Shown here: piece by piece, positions 25,415-33,346 of the stretch
Position numbering within the stretch: the stretch's first letter is position 1
Layout: every line of letters starts with the position of its first letter
NCBI GenBank assembly: GCA_937957985.1
Contig: CALGOH010000211.1
Span: forward strand, 1 to 39,160
Origin: an uncultured Verrucomicrobiae bacterium
Lineage (GTDB): Bacteria > Verrucomicrobiota > Verrucomicrobiia > Verrucomicrobiales > Akkermansiaceae
Direction of reading: 5' to 3'
DNA: 39,160 nt
Made by a program: the position numbers and the translations under genes
Notes under the pieces: model-generated
Told to the model about the DNA's origin: nothing
Database searches by the model: none
What the model saw: the letters and a program-made list of their open reading frames with translations, nothing else

Positions 25415-26107
25415 CTACAGCCCGAGGAACTGGATCGCGCAGCCGGCGATGGCGATGGTGGCCCCGGCCAGCACGTGGCTGTAGCGGGCGAGTCGGCCGG
25501 CGGGGAGCCACGACAGGCCCCAGCGACCCGCGAGGACGAGCGCGGTCATCGAAAGAACGGTCACGCCTCCGAAGGCGACCGCGACCAGCCAGGCGCCGGC
25601 CATGCTGGAGGTGGCGGCCGGATAGATGAAGAAGGGGATCAGCGGCTCGCAGGGACCGAAAAGAAAGATCACGAACAGGATCCACGGCGTCAGGCTGATC
25701 TCGGCGCCGGTCTTCGGATCATGCACGTGGTCGTGGGCGTGGAGGCGGATCAGGTGGTCGTGGGTGTGGCCGTCCGGTCCGCGTTTCTTCATCCGCCAGA
25801 AACCCCAGGCCGCGTAGAGAGCTCCGAAGGCGATCAGCAGCCAGGCCGCGATCTCGCCACGGAAGGATTCGATCCATTCGAGGTGCTTGAGTCCGGCGCC
25901 GACCGCGAAGCCCGCGAGTCCGAGCACGATGGAGCTGGCGACATGCCCGAGCCCGCAGCCGAGCGTGATCCAGGTGGTCTTGAGCGCCGACCAGCCGCGA
26001 GCCTTCGCCATGACGATGAAGGGCAGGTAGTGGTCGGGGCCGATGACCGTGTGGATGAAGCCCACGGCCATGGCGTTGACGGTGAGGATGGTGAGTTCGG
26101 GGTCCAT
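25415..26107 (-). CDS. Probable nickel permease (UreH / NiCoT-like)
   Basis: A 230-residue membrane protein with about six hydrophobic segments. The first contains HTVIGPDHYLPF, similar to the metal-binding HxxxPDH/HX4DH signature of nickel-cobalt transporters and UreH/HupE-like permeases. A cytoplasmic loop near residue 115-135 is histidine-rich (GHTHDHLIRLHAHDHVHD), as expected for nickel binding. The divergent position next to hypA, with 137 bp between starts, supports nickel supply to the hydrogenase. ATG at 26107 is preferred; an in-frame start at 26134 would add nine residues. A related TauE/SafE-type exporter is the main alternative. Confidence 0.75.
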   Translation of the reverse strand: MDPELTILTVNAMAVGFIHTVIGPDHYLPFIVMAKARGWSALKTTWITLGCGLGHVASSIVLGLAGFAVGAGLKHLEWIESFRGEIAAWLLIAFGALYAAWGFWRMKKRGPDGHTHDHLIRLHAHDHVHDPKTGAEISLTPWILFVIFLFGPCEPLIPFFIYPAATSSMAGAWLVAVAFGGVTVLSMTALVLAGRWGLSWLPAGRLARYSHVLAGATIAIAGCAIQFLGL

Positions 26108-26244
26108 CGGTCGATTGGATGCCGACACGAACATGTCGCCTCCGAACGCCCCGGACTCCGCAAATCCCGTTCATCTCGATGCATGGCTTTTGCCAGAGCC
26201 CGCCCCGGCTGGACCGGGGATGCGTTCGACGGCATCATTCGGGC

Positions 26245-26592
26245 ATGCACGAGGTCGGCATCATGGAATCCGCCATGTCGCTGGTCGAGCAGCACGCTGC
26301 CGGTCGCGGCGGGCGGCGCGTGAGCCGGGTGGTGGTGCGGGTCGGCGCTCTGGCCGGAGTCGACACGCAGGCGCTTTCCTTCGCCTTTGACGTGGTGTCG
26401 GAGGGAACCTGTGCGGAGGGGGCGGACTTCGAAATCGAGAGGGTGCCGGTGACGGCCTACTGCCTCGGGTGTGAGCGGGAATTCATGGGAGAGGGCGACG
26501 ATTTCGTGTTCGCCTGCCCCGATTGCGGTGACTTCAGCGGCGAAGTCCGGCGCGGTCGCGAACTGGAACTGAGCCGCATTGAACTGATCTGA
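26245..26592 (+). CDS. hypA: Hydrogenase nickel-incorporation protein HypA
   Basis: A 115-residue HypA that delivers nickel to the hydrogenase large subunit together with HypB. The N-terminal MHEVGIMESAM contains His2, the nickel ligand. The zinc site is CLGC near residue 73 and CPDC near residue 91. ATG at 26245 gives the invariant MHE start. It is the first gene of hypA-hypB-hypF-hypC-hypD and lies 4 nt before hypB. The divergent permease shares the upstream region. Length is normal (about 113-118). Confidence 0.96.
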   Translation: MHEVGIMESAMSLVEQHAAGRGGRRVSRVVVRVGALAGVDTQALSFAFDVVSEGTCAEGADFEIERVPVTAYCLGCEREFMGEGDDFVFACPDCGDFSGEVRRGRELELSRIELI

Positions 26593-26596
26593 CATC

Positions 26597-27367
26597 ATGT
26601 GTCGCGAGTGTGGATGTGCCGACCGCGTGCCCTTCGGGGTGAAGGTCCTGAGCGTGATCGCGCCGAAGCTGCTCCAGTCGGCCGCACGGCCGCCGGCCGG
26701 GCCGGAGACCGTGGAAATCCACAGCCCCTTGCTGGCGAAGAACGACGACGCGGCGGCGCGGAACCGCGCGGTCTTCCGTGACAGGGGAATGCTGGTGCTG
26801 AACCTGATCTCGTCGCCGGGATCGGGGAAGACCGAGCTGCTGTCGCGGACGATGGATGGCTTCGACGCAAGATCGGCGGTGCTCGTCGGAGATCTCGAGA
26901 CGGACAATGACGCGCGCAGGATTCACCGCCCCCACGTGCCCGTGGCCCAGATCACCACCGGCACGGCCTGTCACCTCGATGCCGAGATGGTGGCACGCGG
27001 CATCGAGCGGCTCGACCTCGGCGGGGTGCGCGTCCTCTTCATCGAGAACGTCGGCAACCTCGTGTGTCCGGCCGAGTTCGACCTGGGTGAGGAAGTGCGG
27101 GTGGTCCTGCTGTCGGTGACCGAGGGTGAGGACAAGCCGCTGAAGTATCCTCCCATCTTCAAGTCGGCCGACCTGGTGCTGCTGACCAAGATGGATGTCG
27201 CGGAGGCCCTCGGCTTCGACCGGCAGGCCGCACTTTCCAACATCGGGCGGGTGGCGCCCCGGGCAAGGATCATCGAACTGTCGGCCCGCTCGGGTGAGGG
27301 TATGGACGAGTGGTATGCGTTTCTCAACAGCCGGCTCGGGGAGCGCCGCGAAGCCGTCGTGACATGA
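26597..27367 (+). CDS. hypB: Hydrogenase nickel-incorporation GTPase HypB
   Basis: A 256-residue SIMIBI GTPase. It begins MCRECGCAD, the N-terminal high-affinity nickel motif CxxCGC in place at residues 2-7. The Walker A is SSPGSGKTEL, the Walker B region follows GTACHLDAEM (metal-binding Cys-His at the dimer interface) and FIENVGNLVCP, and TKMD gives the guanine-specific motif. No histidine-rich stretch is present, so it is a delivery rather than nickel-storage type. Its TGA overlaps the hypF ATG (ATGA), which indicates coupling. Confidence 0.96.
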   Translation: MCRECGCADRVPFGVKVLSVIAPKLLQSAARPPAGPETVEIHSPLLAKNDDAAARNRAVFRDRGMLVLNLISSPGSGKTELLSRTMDGFDARSAVLVGDLETDNDARRIHRPHVPVAQITTGTACHLDAEMVARGIERLDLGGVRVLFIENVGNLVCPAEFDLGEEVRVVLLSVTEGEDKPLKYPPIFKSADLVLLTKMDVAEALGFDRQAALSNIGRVAPRARIIELSARSGEGMDEWYAFLNSRLGERREAVVT

Positions 27368-29721
27368 ACCTCGAGCTTCCAGCTTCGTGCGACCGGCTGC
27401 TGCGTGTTCGTGGCACGGTGCAGGGCGTCGGATTCCGTCCCTTCGTGCTGCGCCTCGCCTCGGAGCTGGGTCTGAAGGGCTGGGTGCGCAACGACGTCGA
27501 GGGGGTGTTGATCCGGGCGGCGGGACCGCCAGAGCGGGTCGAGAGGCTGGCCGGGGAGTTGCGGACCAGGGCTCCCGGCGCGGCCCGTGTCGCGACGGTT
27601 GAGTGGGTTGAGGGAGAACCGCCGGATCGGGTGGTCGGCGACGCTTTCGAGATCATTGAGAGCGGTCACGCCACTGGCGAGGTCGAGACCGGTGCTCCGG
27701 TCGATCTCGCTCCCTGCCACGACTGTCGGCGCGAACTTGCCGACCCCCGCGACCGTCGGTTCGGCTACGCCTTCATCAACTGCACCCAATGCGGCCCCCG
27801 CTACTCGATCATCGAGCGGCTGCCCTATGATCGCTCGTGGACGACGATGACCGACTTCACGATGTGTCCGGCGTGCGGGCGCGAGTACGACGATCCTCGT
27901 AGCCGGCGGTTCCACGCGGAGCCGAACGCGTGTCCGGTCTGCGGCCCGCGCCTGGAATGGAGCGACGCCACCGGCTTGAAGCTGGCCGAAGGTCCGGTGG
28001 CGATCGATGCCGCGCTAGAGGCGCTGGGGCGGGGGAGGATTCTCGCGGTGAAGGGGACCGGCGGCTTTCACCTGATGGTCGATGCCACGAACGGACCGGC
28101 GGTGGAGGAACTGCGGCGCCGCAAGCAGCGGGAGGAGAAGCCTTTCGCGGTGATGTTCCGCGATGTGGGGATGCTGACAAAATGGGCACGGGTTTCTGAT
28201 GCCGCGTCGGCCTTGCTGGAATCCCCGGCCGCACCGATCATGCTGGTTCCACGTCGATCCGACCATCCGCTGGCCGCCGGCGTGGCTCCCGGAAATCCGT
28301 GGATCGGTGCCTTGCTTCCGTCGGCGCCGCTGCACCTGCTGATGTTCCGCCACTGGGACCGACCGCTGGTCGCGACCAGTGCCAACCTCTCCGAGGAACC
28401 GCTCTGCTCGGATGATGAAGAAGCCCGCGGGCGGCTCAGCGGGATCGCGGATCATTTCCTCGGTCACAACCGCCGCATCGCGCGGCCGGTCGACGATTCG
28501 ATCGTGCGCCTGACAAGTGACGGCGTGCCGGTGGTCCTGCGCCGCGCCCGCGGACAGGCACCTTCGCCGTTGGCGCTTCCCGATGCCCTCGGCCGCCCGT
28601 TGCTTTGCCTCGGGGCCGACATGAAGAACGCGGTGGCGGTGGCCTCGCGGCGTCGCCTGGTGCTGGGCCCCCACATCGGCGACCTGGGCGGTGTGGCGAC
28701 CCGGCAGGTCTTCGAGCGCACGCTGGAGACCTTGTCCGCGCTCATGGGCGCGGCGCCGGAGGGTGTGGTGTGCGACAAGCATCCCGACTATCACTCGACC
28801 CGCTTCGCCGAGGCGTGCGGGTTGCCGCGGATCGCGGTGCAGCACCATCTGGCCCATGTCCTCGCGGTATTGCTTGAGCACGGAAGGCCCGCGGATGGAG
28901 TCCTCGGCATCGCGTGGGACGGCACAGGGTATGGTGAGGACGGGACGGTTTGGGGAGGCGAGTGTCTTCTGTTGGAGAAAGGCCGGGCGTCGCGTTTCGC
29001 CTGCCTGCGGCCGTTTCGCCTGGCCGGCGGCGAGGCGGCGGTGCGGGATGCCCGCCGCGTGGCGCTGGCGATGCTTCATGATACCGGGAAAGGCTCCGCC
29101 GGAGCGCCGGACCTCGGATTTTCGGAAGCGGAATCCACCACGCTGGGAACGATGCTGCAGCAGGGCCTGAACTCGCCGGTCTGCACCAGCGCGGGTCGCT
29201 TGTTCGATGCCGTCGGCGCGCTGCTGGGGATCGCCCGGCACAATCGTTTCGAAGGCCAGGTTCCACTGGCTGTCGAGGCGGCGGCGACCACCGCCGACAA
29301 GCCGTTGCCCTTCGGGTTGTGCGCGACCCGTGCGAGCGCCGAGATGGAGATCGACTGGCGGCCGGCGATCGAGTCGTGCCGCGGTAGGGTGCCCGGCGAG
29401 GGAGCGGCGGCGCTTCATCTCGGACTCGCGGATGTGATCGTCCGGGTCGCCCGTCGGGCCGGCGTCGGCACCGTGGTACTCTCCGGAGGGTGTTTTCAGA
29501 ATGTCCTGCTCCGCGAACTTGCCGAACGGGGCCTCAGGGAGGCGGGCTTCGAGGTGCTGGCTGCGAGGGACCTGCCTCCGGGAGACGGGGCGATCGCCGC
29601 CGGCCAGGCGCTCGGAGCCCTTTGGAATCTCACCAGCGTCGAACTGCCCGCAGCCCGCCTTTCCAACAGGATGAACCCGCAACCCGCCGTGCCATGTGTC
29701 TCGCCGTTCCCGGTAAAGTGA
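27364..29721 (+). CDS. hypF: Carbamoyltransferase HypF
   Basis: A 785-residue HypF, which uses carbamoyl phosphate and ATP to carbamoylate HypE for the cyanide ligands of the iron site. Domains in order: acylphosphatase-like (about 10-95, RVRGTVQGVGFRPFVLR), two zinc-finger repeats (about 115-200, CHDC...CTQC and CPAC...CPVC), YrdC-like (about 215-390) and a Kae1-like carbamoyltransferase (about 410-770, HHLAHVLAVLLEHG, IAWDGTGYGEDGTVWGGE). It overlaps hypC by 28 nt; the extra residues (about 15) at its C-terminus are unlike other HypFs and arise from this overlap. All domains look intact. Confidence 0.96.
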   Translation: MNLELPASCDRLLRVRGTVQGVGFRPFVLRLASELGLKGWVRNDVEGVLIRAAGPPERVERLAGELRTRAPGAARVATVEWVEGEPPDRVVGDAFEIIESGHATGEVETGAPVDLAPCHDCRRELADPRDRRFGYAFINCTQCGPRYSIIERLPYDRSWTTMTDFTMCPACGREYDDPRSRRFHAEPNACPVCGPRLEWSDATGLKLAEGPVAIDAALEALGRGRILAVKGTGGFHLMVDATNGPAVEELRRRKQREEKPFAVMFRDVGMLTKWARVSDAASALLESPAAPIMLVPRRSDHPLAAGVAPGNPWIGALLPSAPLHLLMFRHWDRPLVATSANLSEEPLCSDDEEARGRLSGIADHFLGHNRRIARPVDDSIVRLTSDGVPVVLRRARGQAPSPLALPDALGRPLLCLGADMKNAVAVASRRRLVLGPHIGDLGGVATRQVFERTLETLSALMGAAPEGVVCDKHPDYHSTRFAEACGLPRIAVQHHLAHVLAVLLEHGRPADGVLGIAWDGTGYGEDGTVWGGECLLLEKGRASRFACLRPFRLAGGEAAVRDARRVALAMLHDTGKGSAGAPDLGFSEAESTTLGTMLQQGLNSPVCTSAGRLFDAVGALLGIARHNRFEGQVPLAVEAAATTADKPLPFGLCATRASAEMEIDWRPAIESCRGRVPGEGAAALHLGLADVIVRVARRAGVGTVVLSGGCFQNVLLRELAERGLREAGFEVLAARDLPPGDGAIAAGQALGALWNLTSVELPAARLSNRMNPQPAVPCVSPFPVK

Positions 29722-29948
29722 TCGAGATCGAGGGAGAGGACCCGCTGCTGCGCAGCGCGCGGGTGAGTTTCTCCGGCGTGATCAAGGAAGTGAGCCTGGC
29801 CTGTGCGCCCGAGGCCGTGGTGGGCGACTACGTGCTGGTCCATGTCGGCCTCGCGATCGGGGTGATCGACCGGGACGAGGCCGAGGAAACCTTTCGCTAT
29901 CTCAAGGCGATGGGTGATCTCGACGGGTTGGAACAGGAGGCGTCATGA
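29694..29948 (+). CDS. hypC: Hydrogenase assembly chaperone HypC
   Basis: An 84-residue HypC/HypG. The invariant MCLAVPGKVIEIEG start carries the essential Cys2, which binds the iron-cyanide-carbonyl unit with HypD and then docks on the large subunit. The VGDYVLVHVGLAIGVID stretch is the family core and EAEETFRYL the C-terminal helix. The start lies inside the 3' end of hypF (28 nt overlap) and the stop overlaps hypD in an ATGA junction. Size is normal (about 75-90). Confidence 0.95.
   Translation: MCLAVPGKVIEIEGEDPLLRSARVSFSGVIKEVSLACAPEAVVGDYVLVHVGLAIGVIDRDEAEETFRYLKAMGDLDGLEQEAS
29935..29940 (+). promoter_or_regulatory. hypD: Strong Shine-Dalgarno of hypD
   Basis: AGGAGG lies 4 nt before the hypD ATG, inside hypC. 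Most starts in this window have no such motif, so it stands out and supports ATG 29945. Confidence 0.7.
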
Positions 29949-31036
29949 AATACGTCGACGAATACCGCGATGCCGGGCTGGTCCGGAAGCTTGCGGCCGA
30001 GATCGATCGCCTGACCACGCGACCGTGGACGATCATGGAGATCTGCGGCGGGCAGACGCATGCGATCGTCAAGTTCGGGCTCGACGAACTGCTGCCCGAC
30101 GGCATCACGCTCGTCCACGGACCCGGTTGTCCGGTCTGCGTCACGAGCGCCGAACTCATCGATCAGGCCGTGGAACTCGCGACTTCGCACGGCGTGATCC
30201 TGTGCTCCTTCGGCGACATGCTCCGGGTGCCGGGCAACGGCATCGACCTTCTCACCGCCAAGGCGCGCGGTGGCGACGTGCGGATCGTCTATTCGCCGCT
30301 GGATGCGGTGAAGATCGCGCAGGAATGCCCGGACCGGCAGGTCGTGTTCTTCGCGGTCGGCTTCGAGACCACCGCGCCGGCGAACGCGATGAGCGTGCTC
30401 CGGGCGGAGCACGCCCGATTGGGAAACTTCTCCATCCTCACCTCCCACGTGCTCGTGCCTCCGGCGATCCGGGCGATTCTCGGCGCGCCGGACAACCGGG
30501 TGCAGGGCTTCCTTGCGGCCGGTCACGTCTGCGCGGTCATGGGAAGCCGCGAATACGGTCCGATCGCTCGGGAATACGGTGCGCCGATTGTCGTCACCGG
30601 CTTCGAACCCGTCGATATCCTCGAAGGCGTGAGGCTGTGCGTGAAGCAACTGGAGGAAGGTCGTGCGGAGGTGGAGAACGCCTATCAACGGGCGGTGAGG
30701 GACGAGGGAAATCCCGCGGCGCGGGAGATCCTCGATCGGGTGTTCGAGGTCTGCGACCGCGACTGGCGGGGCATTGGCGTGATTCCGGAAAGCGGCCTGG
30801 CCGTGCGGAGCGTCTACGCCGATTTCGATGCCAGCCGCCGCTTCCAACTCTCCTCGCCGGATGACAAGGGTGCGGGCGAGTGCGTCAGCGGCGAGATCAT
30901 GCGCGGCGTGAAGAAGCCGCATGATTGTCCCGCCTTCGGGGTCCGGTGCACGCCCGATTCACCGCTCGGTGCGCCGATGGTGTCGAGCGAGGGCGCCTGT
31001 GCCGCCTACTATCGATATCGTAGTCGTACGACTTGA
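29945..31036 (+). CDS. hypD: Hydrogenase maturation iron-sulphur protein HypD
   Basis: A 363-residue HypD that, with HypC, builds the Fe(CN)2CO unit. Three conserved Cys motifs are CGGQTH (about residues 33-38), GPGCPVC (about 57-63) and the C-terminal [4Fe-4S]-ligating set, ECVSGEIMRG, HDCPAFG, RCTPDSPLGAPM and EGACAAYYRY. The second motif GPGCPVCVT is the redox-active thiol pair region. It is the last gene of the plus-strand hyp arm. Its stop is only 6 nt from the convergent vapC stop. Length is normal. Confidence 0.96.
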   Translation: MKYVDEYRDAGLVRKLAAEIDRLTTRPWTIMEICGGQTHAIVKFGLDELLPDGITLVHGPGCPVCVTSAELIDQAVELATSHGVILCSFGDMLRVPGNGIDLLTAKARGGDVRIVYSPLDAVKIAQECPDRQVVFFAVGFETTAPANAMSVLRAEHARLGNFSILTSHVLVPPAIRAILGAPDNRVQGFLAAGHVCAVMGSREYGPIAREYGAPIVVTGFEPVDILEGVRLCVKQLEEGRAEVENAYQRAVRDEGNPAAREILDRVFEVCDRDWRGIGVIPESGLAVRSVYADFDASRRFQLSSPDDKGAGECVSGEIMRGVKKPHDCPAFGVRCTPDSPLGAPMVSSEGACAAYYRYRSRTT

Positions 31037-31042
31037 GTCGGT

Positions 31043-31450
31043 CTAGGGCATGCGCGTGGGAATCGTCCGGCGACCGAGACGACGGTAGATGCTGAAGTCC
31101 GTGTCGGTCGTCAGGACGAGCGGATCAGGCAGGACCTCGGTGAGGCGGACGAGGCAGGCATCGGCGACGCTCATGGGCACGTCGGCATACTTGTCGAGCA
31201 GGTCGAGCACCGTCGGCCACGATTCATCCCCGATCGGTGCCAGCTGCAAGGCACCTCGACGGCAGGCCAGACGGAGGGTGGCGCAGCCATCCGGCGCCAG
31301 AAGATGGTCCGCCTCCGAAAGCGCCGATTCGCAGGTGAACCAGGGGGGTGGGGTGTTCCGTGCCTGCTCGACCGCCCACTCGTGGCTCTGGTCGTTGCCC
31401 CGCCAGAGCGCGATCAGGAACGAGGCATCAACGATGACGCTTCGTCCCAT
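31043..31450 (-). CDS. PIN-domain toxin (VapC-like)
   Basis: A 135-residue PIN ribonuclease. The acidic cluster is visible: D8 in VIVDASFLIALW, E46 in SEADHL, D97 in SVADACLV and D116/D118 in TTDTDF. VapC toxins cut tRNA or rRNA at specific sites when freed from the antitoxin. Its start overlaps the 3' end of the ribbon-helix-helix gene by 23 nt in the typical antitoxin-then-toxin order. It sits on the minus strand between the two convergent arms of the hydrogenase locus and overlaps neither. The RNA target is unknown. Confidence 0.88.
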   Translation of the reverse strand: MGRSVIVDASFLIALWRGNDQSHEWAVEQARNTPPPWFTCESALSEADHLLAPDGCATLRLACRRGALQLAPIGDESWPTVLDLLDKYADVPMSVADACLVRLTEVLPDPLVLTTDTDFSIYRRLGRRTIPTRMP

Positions 31451-31685
31451 AGCCCGTCGATTTCAGGTAGGCCTTCTTTCGTGCGCTCATGTCGGCGGGA
31501 CCACCGCCGACGGTGCCGACCAGATCCGCGATCAAATCATATCCCGCCACCTCGCCGCGTGCTTGTGGGGTGGCGGCTTCAAGGCGTCTTCGGGCCACTT
31601 CCGACTTCGTCAGCCTGCGTCGTTTCGCCTCCGCTTCCAGATCGCGCGCAAGATCATCGGAAATGCGTACCACCAGTGTCTTCAT
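31428..31685 (-). CDS. Ribbon-helix-helix antitoxin partner of the PIN toxin
   Basis: An 85-residue protein. The N-terminal MKTLVVRISDDLARDLEAEA and KSEVARRRLE match an Arc/CopG ribbon-helix-helix DNA-binding fold (residues 1-45), and the rest (about 46-85, GYDLIADLVGTVGGGPAD, ending YLKSTGYGTKRHR) is the toxin-wrapping tail. It precedes the PIN gene and overlaps it by 23 nt. A promoter with a possible operator lies immediately upstream, consistent with autoregulation. The family name VapB is a class label only; CopG-type antitoxins also pair with PIN toxins. Confidence 0.85.
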   Translation of the reverse strand: MKTLVVRISDDLARDLEAEAKRRRLTKSEVARRRLEAATPQARGEVAGYDLIADLVGTVGGGPADMSARKKAYLKSTGYGTKRHR

Positions 31686-31691
31686 GACTCA

Positions 31692-31720
31692 AACGTATTA
31701 CCTATGAGGCGTTTGGTCAA
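31692..31720 (-). promoter_or_regulatory. Sigma70-like promoter and likely operator of the toxin-antitoxin pair
   Basis: Read on the minus strand, TTGACC and TACGTT are separated by exactly 17 bp. An imperfect inverted repeat (CGTATT.ACC and GGT.AATACG) spans both hexamers, a natural operator for the ribbon-helix-helix protein. The -10 ends only 6 nt before the ATG at 31685, so transcription would start at or near the start codon and the message may be leaderless. Confidence 0.6.
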
Positions 31721-31779
31721 TACGCCGGCCGATCAGTCGCGTGTGCGGAGCCTCTTTTGCCCGGAAACGGTTCGAGTGG

Positions 31780-32859
31780 TCAGCAGATCCTCGGCAACTG
31801 CTCGCCGCTGATCCGGTCGATGATGCGCTCGGCACCGATGATGCTGCGCTGGGTGACCTGGCCGCGCGGTCCGTTGCCCACCCTCCCGATGATTGCGGGG
31901 GATTCACCGGGAGCGGTTTCGGCAAGGATCCCCAGGGCGTGTTCGGCCTGGTTTTCCGGCAGGATGCAGACGAAGCGGCCTTCGTTGGCGACGTAGAAGG
32001 GGTCGAGGCCGAGGATCTCGCAGGCTCCGTTGACCCCCTCCGGGACCGGGACCTTGGCGGCGTCGATGGTGATCGAGAGACCGGAGGATTCGGCGAGTTC
32101 GACCAGGGCGGTGGCGAGGCCGCCGCGGGTCAGGTCGCGCAGGCAGTGGATCTCCAGGCCGGCGTCCAAGAGTGCCCTCACCGGCGCGACCAGCGGTGCG
32201 CAGTCGCTTTCGATCGGGCTTTCGAATGAGAGCCCGGCACGGGTCGCCATGATGGCCATGCCGTGACGACCGAGGTCGCCGGAGACGACGACGGCGTCGC
32301 CCGGGCGCAGTTCGGTCGGAGCGATGGTGAGAGGAGTCTCGACCACGCCGACGCCGGAGGTCGTGATGTAGAGCCCGTCGCAGCGGCCGCGCTCGACCAC
32401 CTTGGTGTCGCCCGCGACGATCTTCACGCCGACGGCCTCGGCGGCGTTCTTCATCGACTGCACCACGCGTTCGAGGGTTTCGATGGCGAGGCCCTCTTCG
32501 AGGATGAATCCGGCGCTGAGCCAAAGCGGCCGTGCCCCGGTCATGCAGAGATCGTTGACGGTTCCGTTGACGGCGAGTTCGCCGATGTCGCCGCCGGGAA
32601 AGAACAGCGGGCTGACGACGTGGGAGTCGGTGGAGAAGGCCAGCTTTCCGACGGGAAAGTCGAGGAGTGCGGCGTCGTGCTGGGCCTCCAGCGAGGCGGT
32701 GTTGAAGGCCGGGCGGAAGATCCGGTTGATCAGATCCTGGGTGAGGCGTCCGCCGCCGCCGTGACCGATCGTGATTTCGGATCCCGCGGGAAGGGGGAGC
32801 GGGCAGGAGGAGAAGGCCGAGGCGTCAGGAGGAGATTCCACGTCGGGGTGGTAATGCAT
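31780..32859 (-). CDS. hypE: Hydrogenase maturation protein HypE (carbamoyl dehydratase)
   Basis: A 359-residue HypE of the PurM/ThiL fold. It begins with ITIGHGGGGRLTQDLI after a short extension, and includes FSTDSHVVSPLFFPGGDIGELAVNG-like active-site segments and IVAGDTKVVERG. The C-terminus is exactly PRIC, the cysteine that HypF carbamoylates and HypE then dehydrates to thiocyanate. It is the last gene of the minus-strand hox arm, 28 nt after hoxW, and not in the hypABFCD arm, an unusual split. The N-terminal 25 residues (MHYHPDVESPPDAS) are extra. Confidence 0.95.
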   Translation of the reverse strand: MHYHPDVESPPDASAFSSCPLPLPAGSEITIGHGGGGRLTQDLINRIFRPAFNTASLEAQHDAALLDFPVGKLAFSTDSHVVSPLFFPGGDIGELAVNGTVNDLCMTGARPLWLSAGFILEEGLAIETLERVVQSMKNAAEAVGVKIVAGDTKVVERGRCDGLYITTSGVGVVETPLTIAPTELRPGDAVVVSGDLGRHGMAIMATRAGLSFESPIESDCAPLVAPVRALLDAGLEIHCLRDLTRGGLATALVELAESSGLSITIDAAKVPVPEGVNGACEILGLDPFYVANEGRFVCILPENQAEHALGILAETAPGESPAIIGRVGNGPRGQVTQRSIIGAERIIDRISGEQLPRIC

Positions 32860-32887
32860 GGATCCGGCCGCTCCGAGTCAATTCCAG

Positions 32888-33343
32888 TCACGTCCCCGCG
32901 GCCTGAAACGAGGCGTGGAGACGCCGGATCTTGGCAACCGCTTGGTCAACTCCTGCCGCGGCAAGAACGGAAAGCTCCTCCTTCAGATCGAAACAGACCG
33001 CCGGGACGGCGATCAGGGTGGCGGCGGGCGCCCGACCGTAGAGCGCCCTCGACAGGGCCATCAGGGCGGCGGGATCGCTGGCGTGGGAGCCCATCCGAGC
33101 GTCGTCGGACGGGGTCAGCGCCGAGACCTGGATCGGTCCGCGGGCAAGCTCGCGGTGGGCGTCCACGAAAATCGCATGGCCGACCCGTGAGAGGATCTCG
33201 GCATGCTCGGGAAGGAGTTGATGGCATGCGATGACGACGACGCCGGGGAGACCGAGTCGTTCCACCCGACGGGCGGCCTCAGGTCCGGCGCCATCGTCAC
33301 CGCGGAGCGGGTTGCCGTAGCCTATGATCAGCAGCCCGCCCAT
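32888..33343 (-). CDS. hoxW: Hydrogenase maturation endopeptidase (HoxW-like)
   Basis: A 151-residue HyaD/HycI/HoxW-family protease that removes the C-terminal tail of the large subunit after nickel insertion. The GYGNPLRGDDGAG motif at the N-terminus carries the nickel-sensing Asp, VDAH near residue 62 supplies the second Asp, and GSHASDP (about residue 85) the conserved His. It starts 3 nt after the hoxH stop and probably serves HoxH, whose tail it would cut after His of DPCLSCSTH. The name hoxW is by position in the locus. Confidence 0.9.
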   Translation of the reverse strand: MGGLLIIGYGNPLRGDDGAGPEAARRVERLGLPGVVVIACHQLLPEHAEILSRVGHAIFVDAHRELARGPIQVSALTPSDDARMGSHASDPAALMALSRALYGRAPAATLIAVPAVCFDLKEELSVLAAAGVDQAVAKIRRLHASFQAAGT

Positions 33344-33346
33344 CGC

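Noticed and set aside
26108..26244. Nickel or cobalamin riboswitch between the permease and hypA
   Set aside because: The gap is short and lacks the conserved boxes I know. An ordinary divergent promoter region is the simpler reading.
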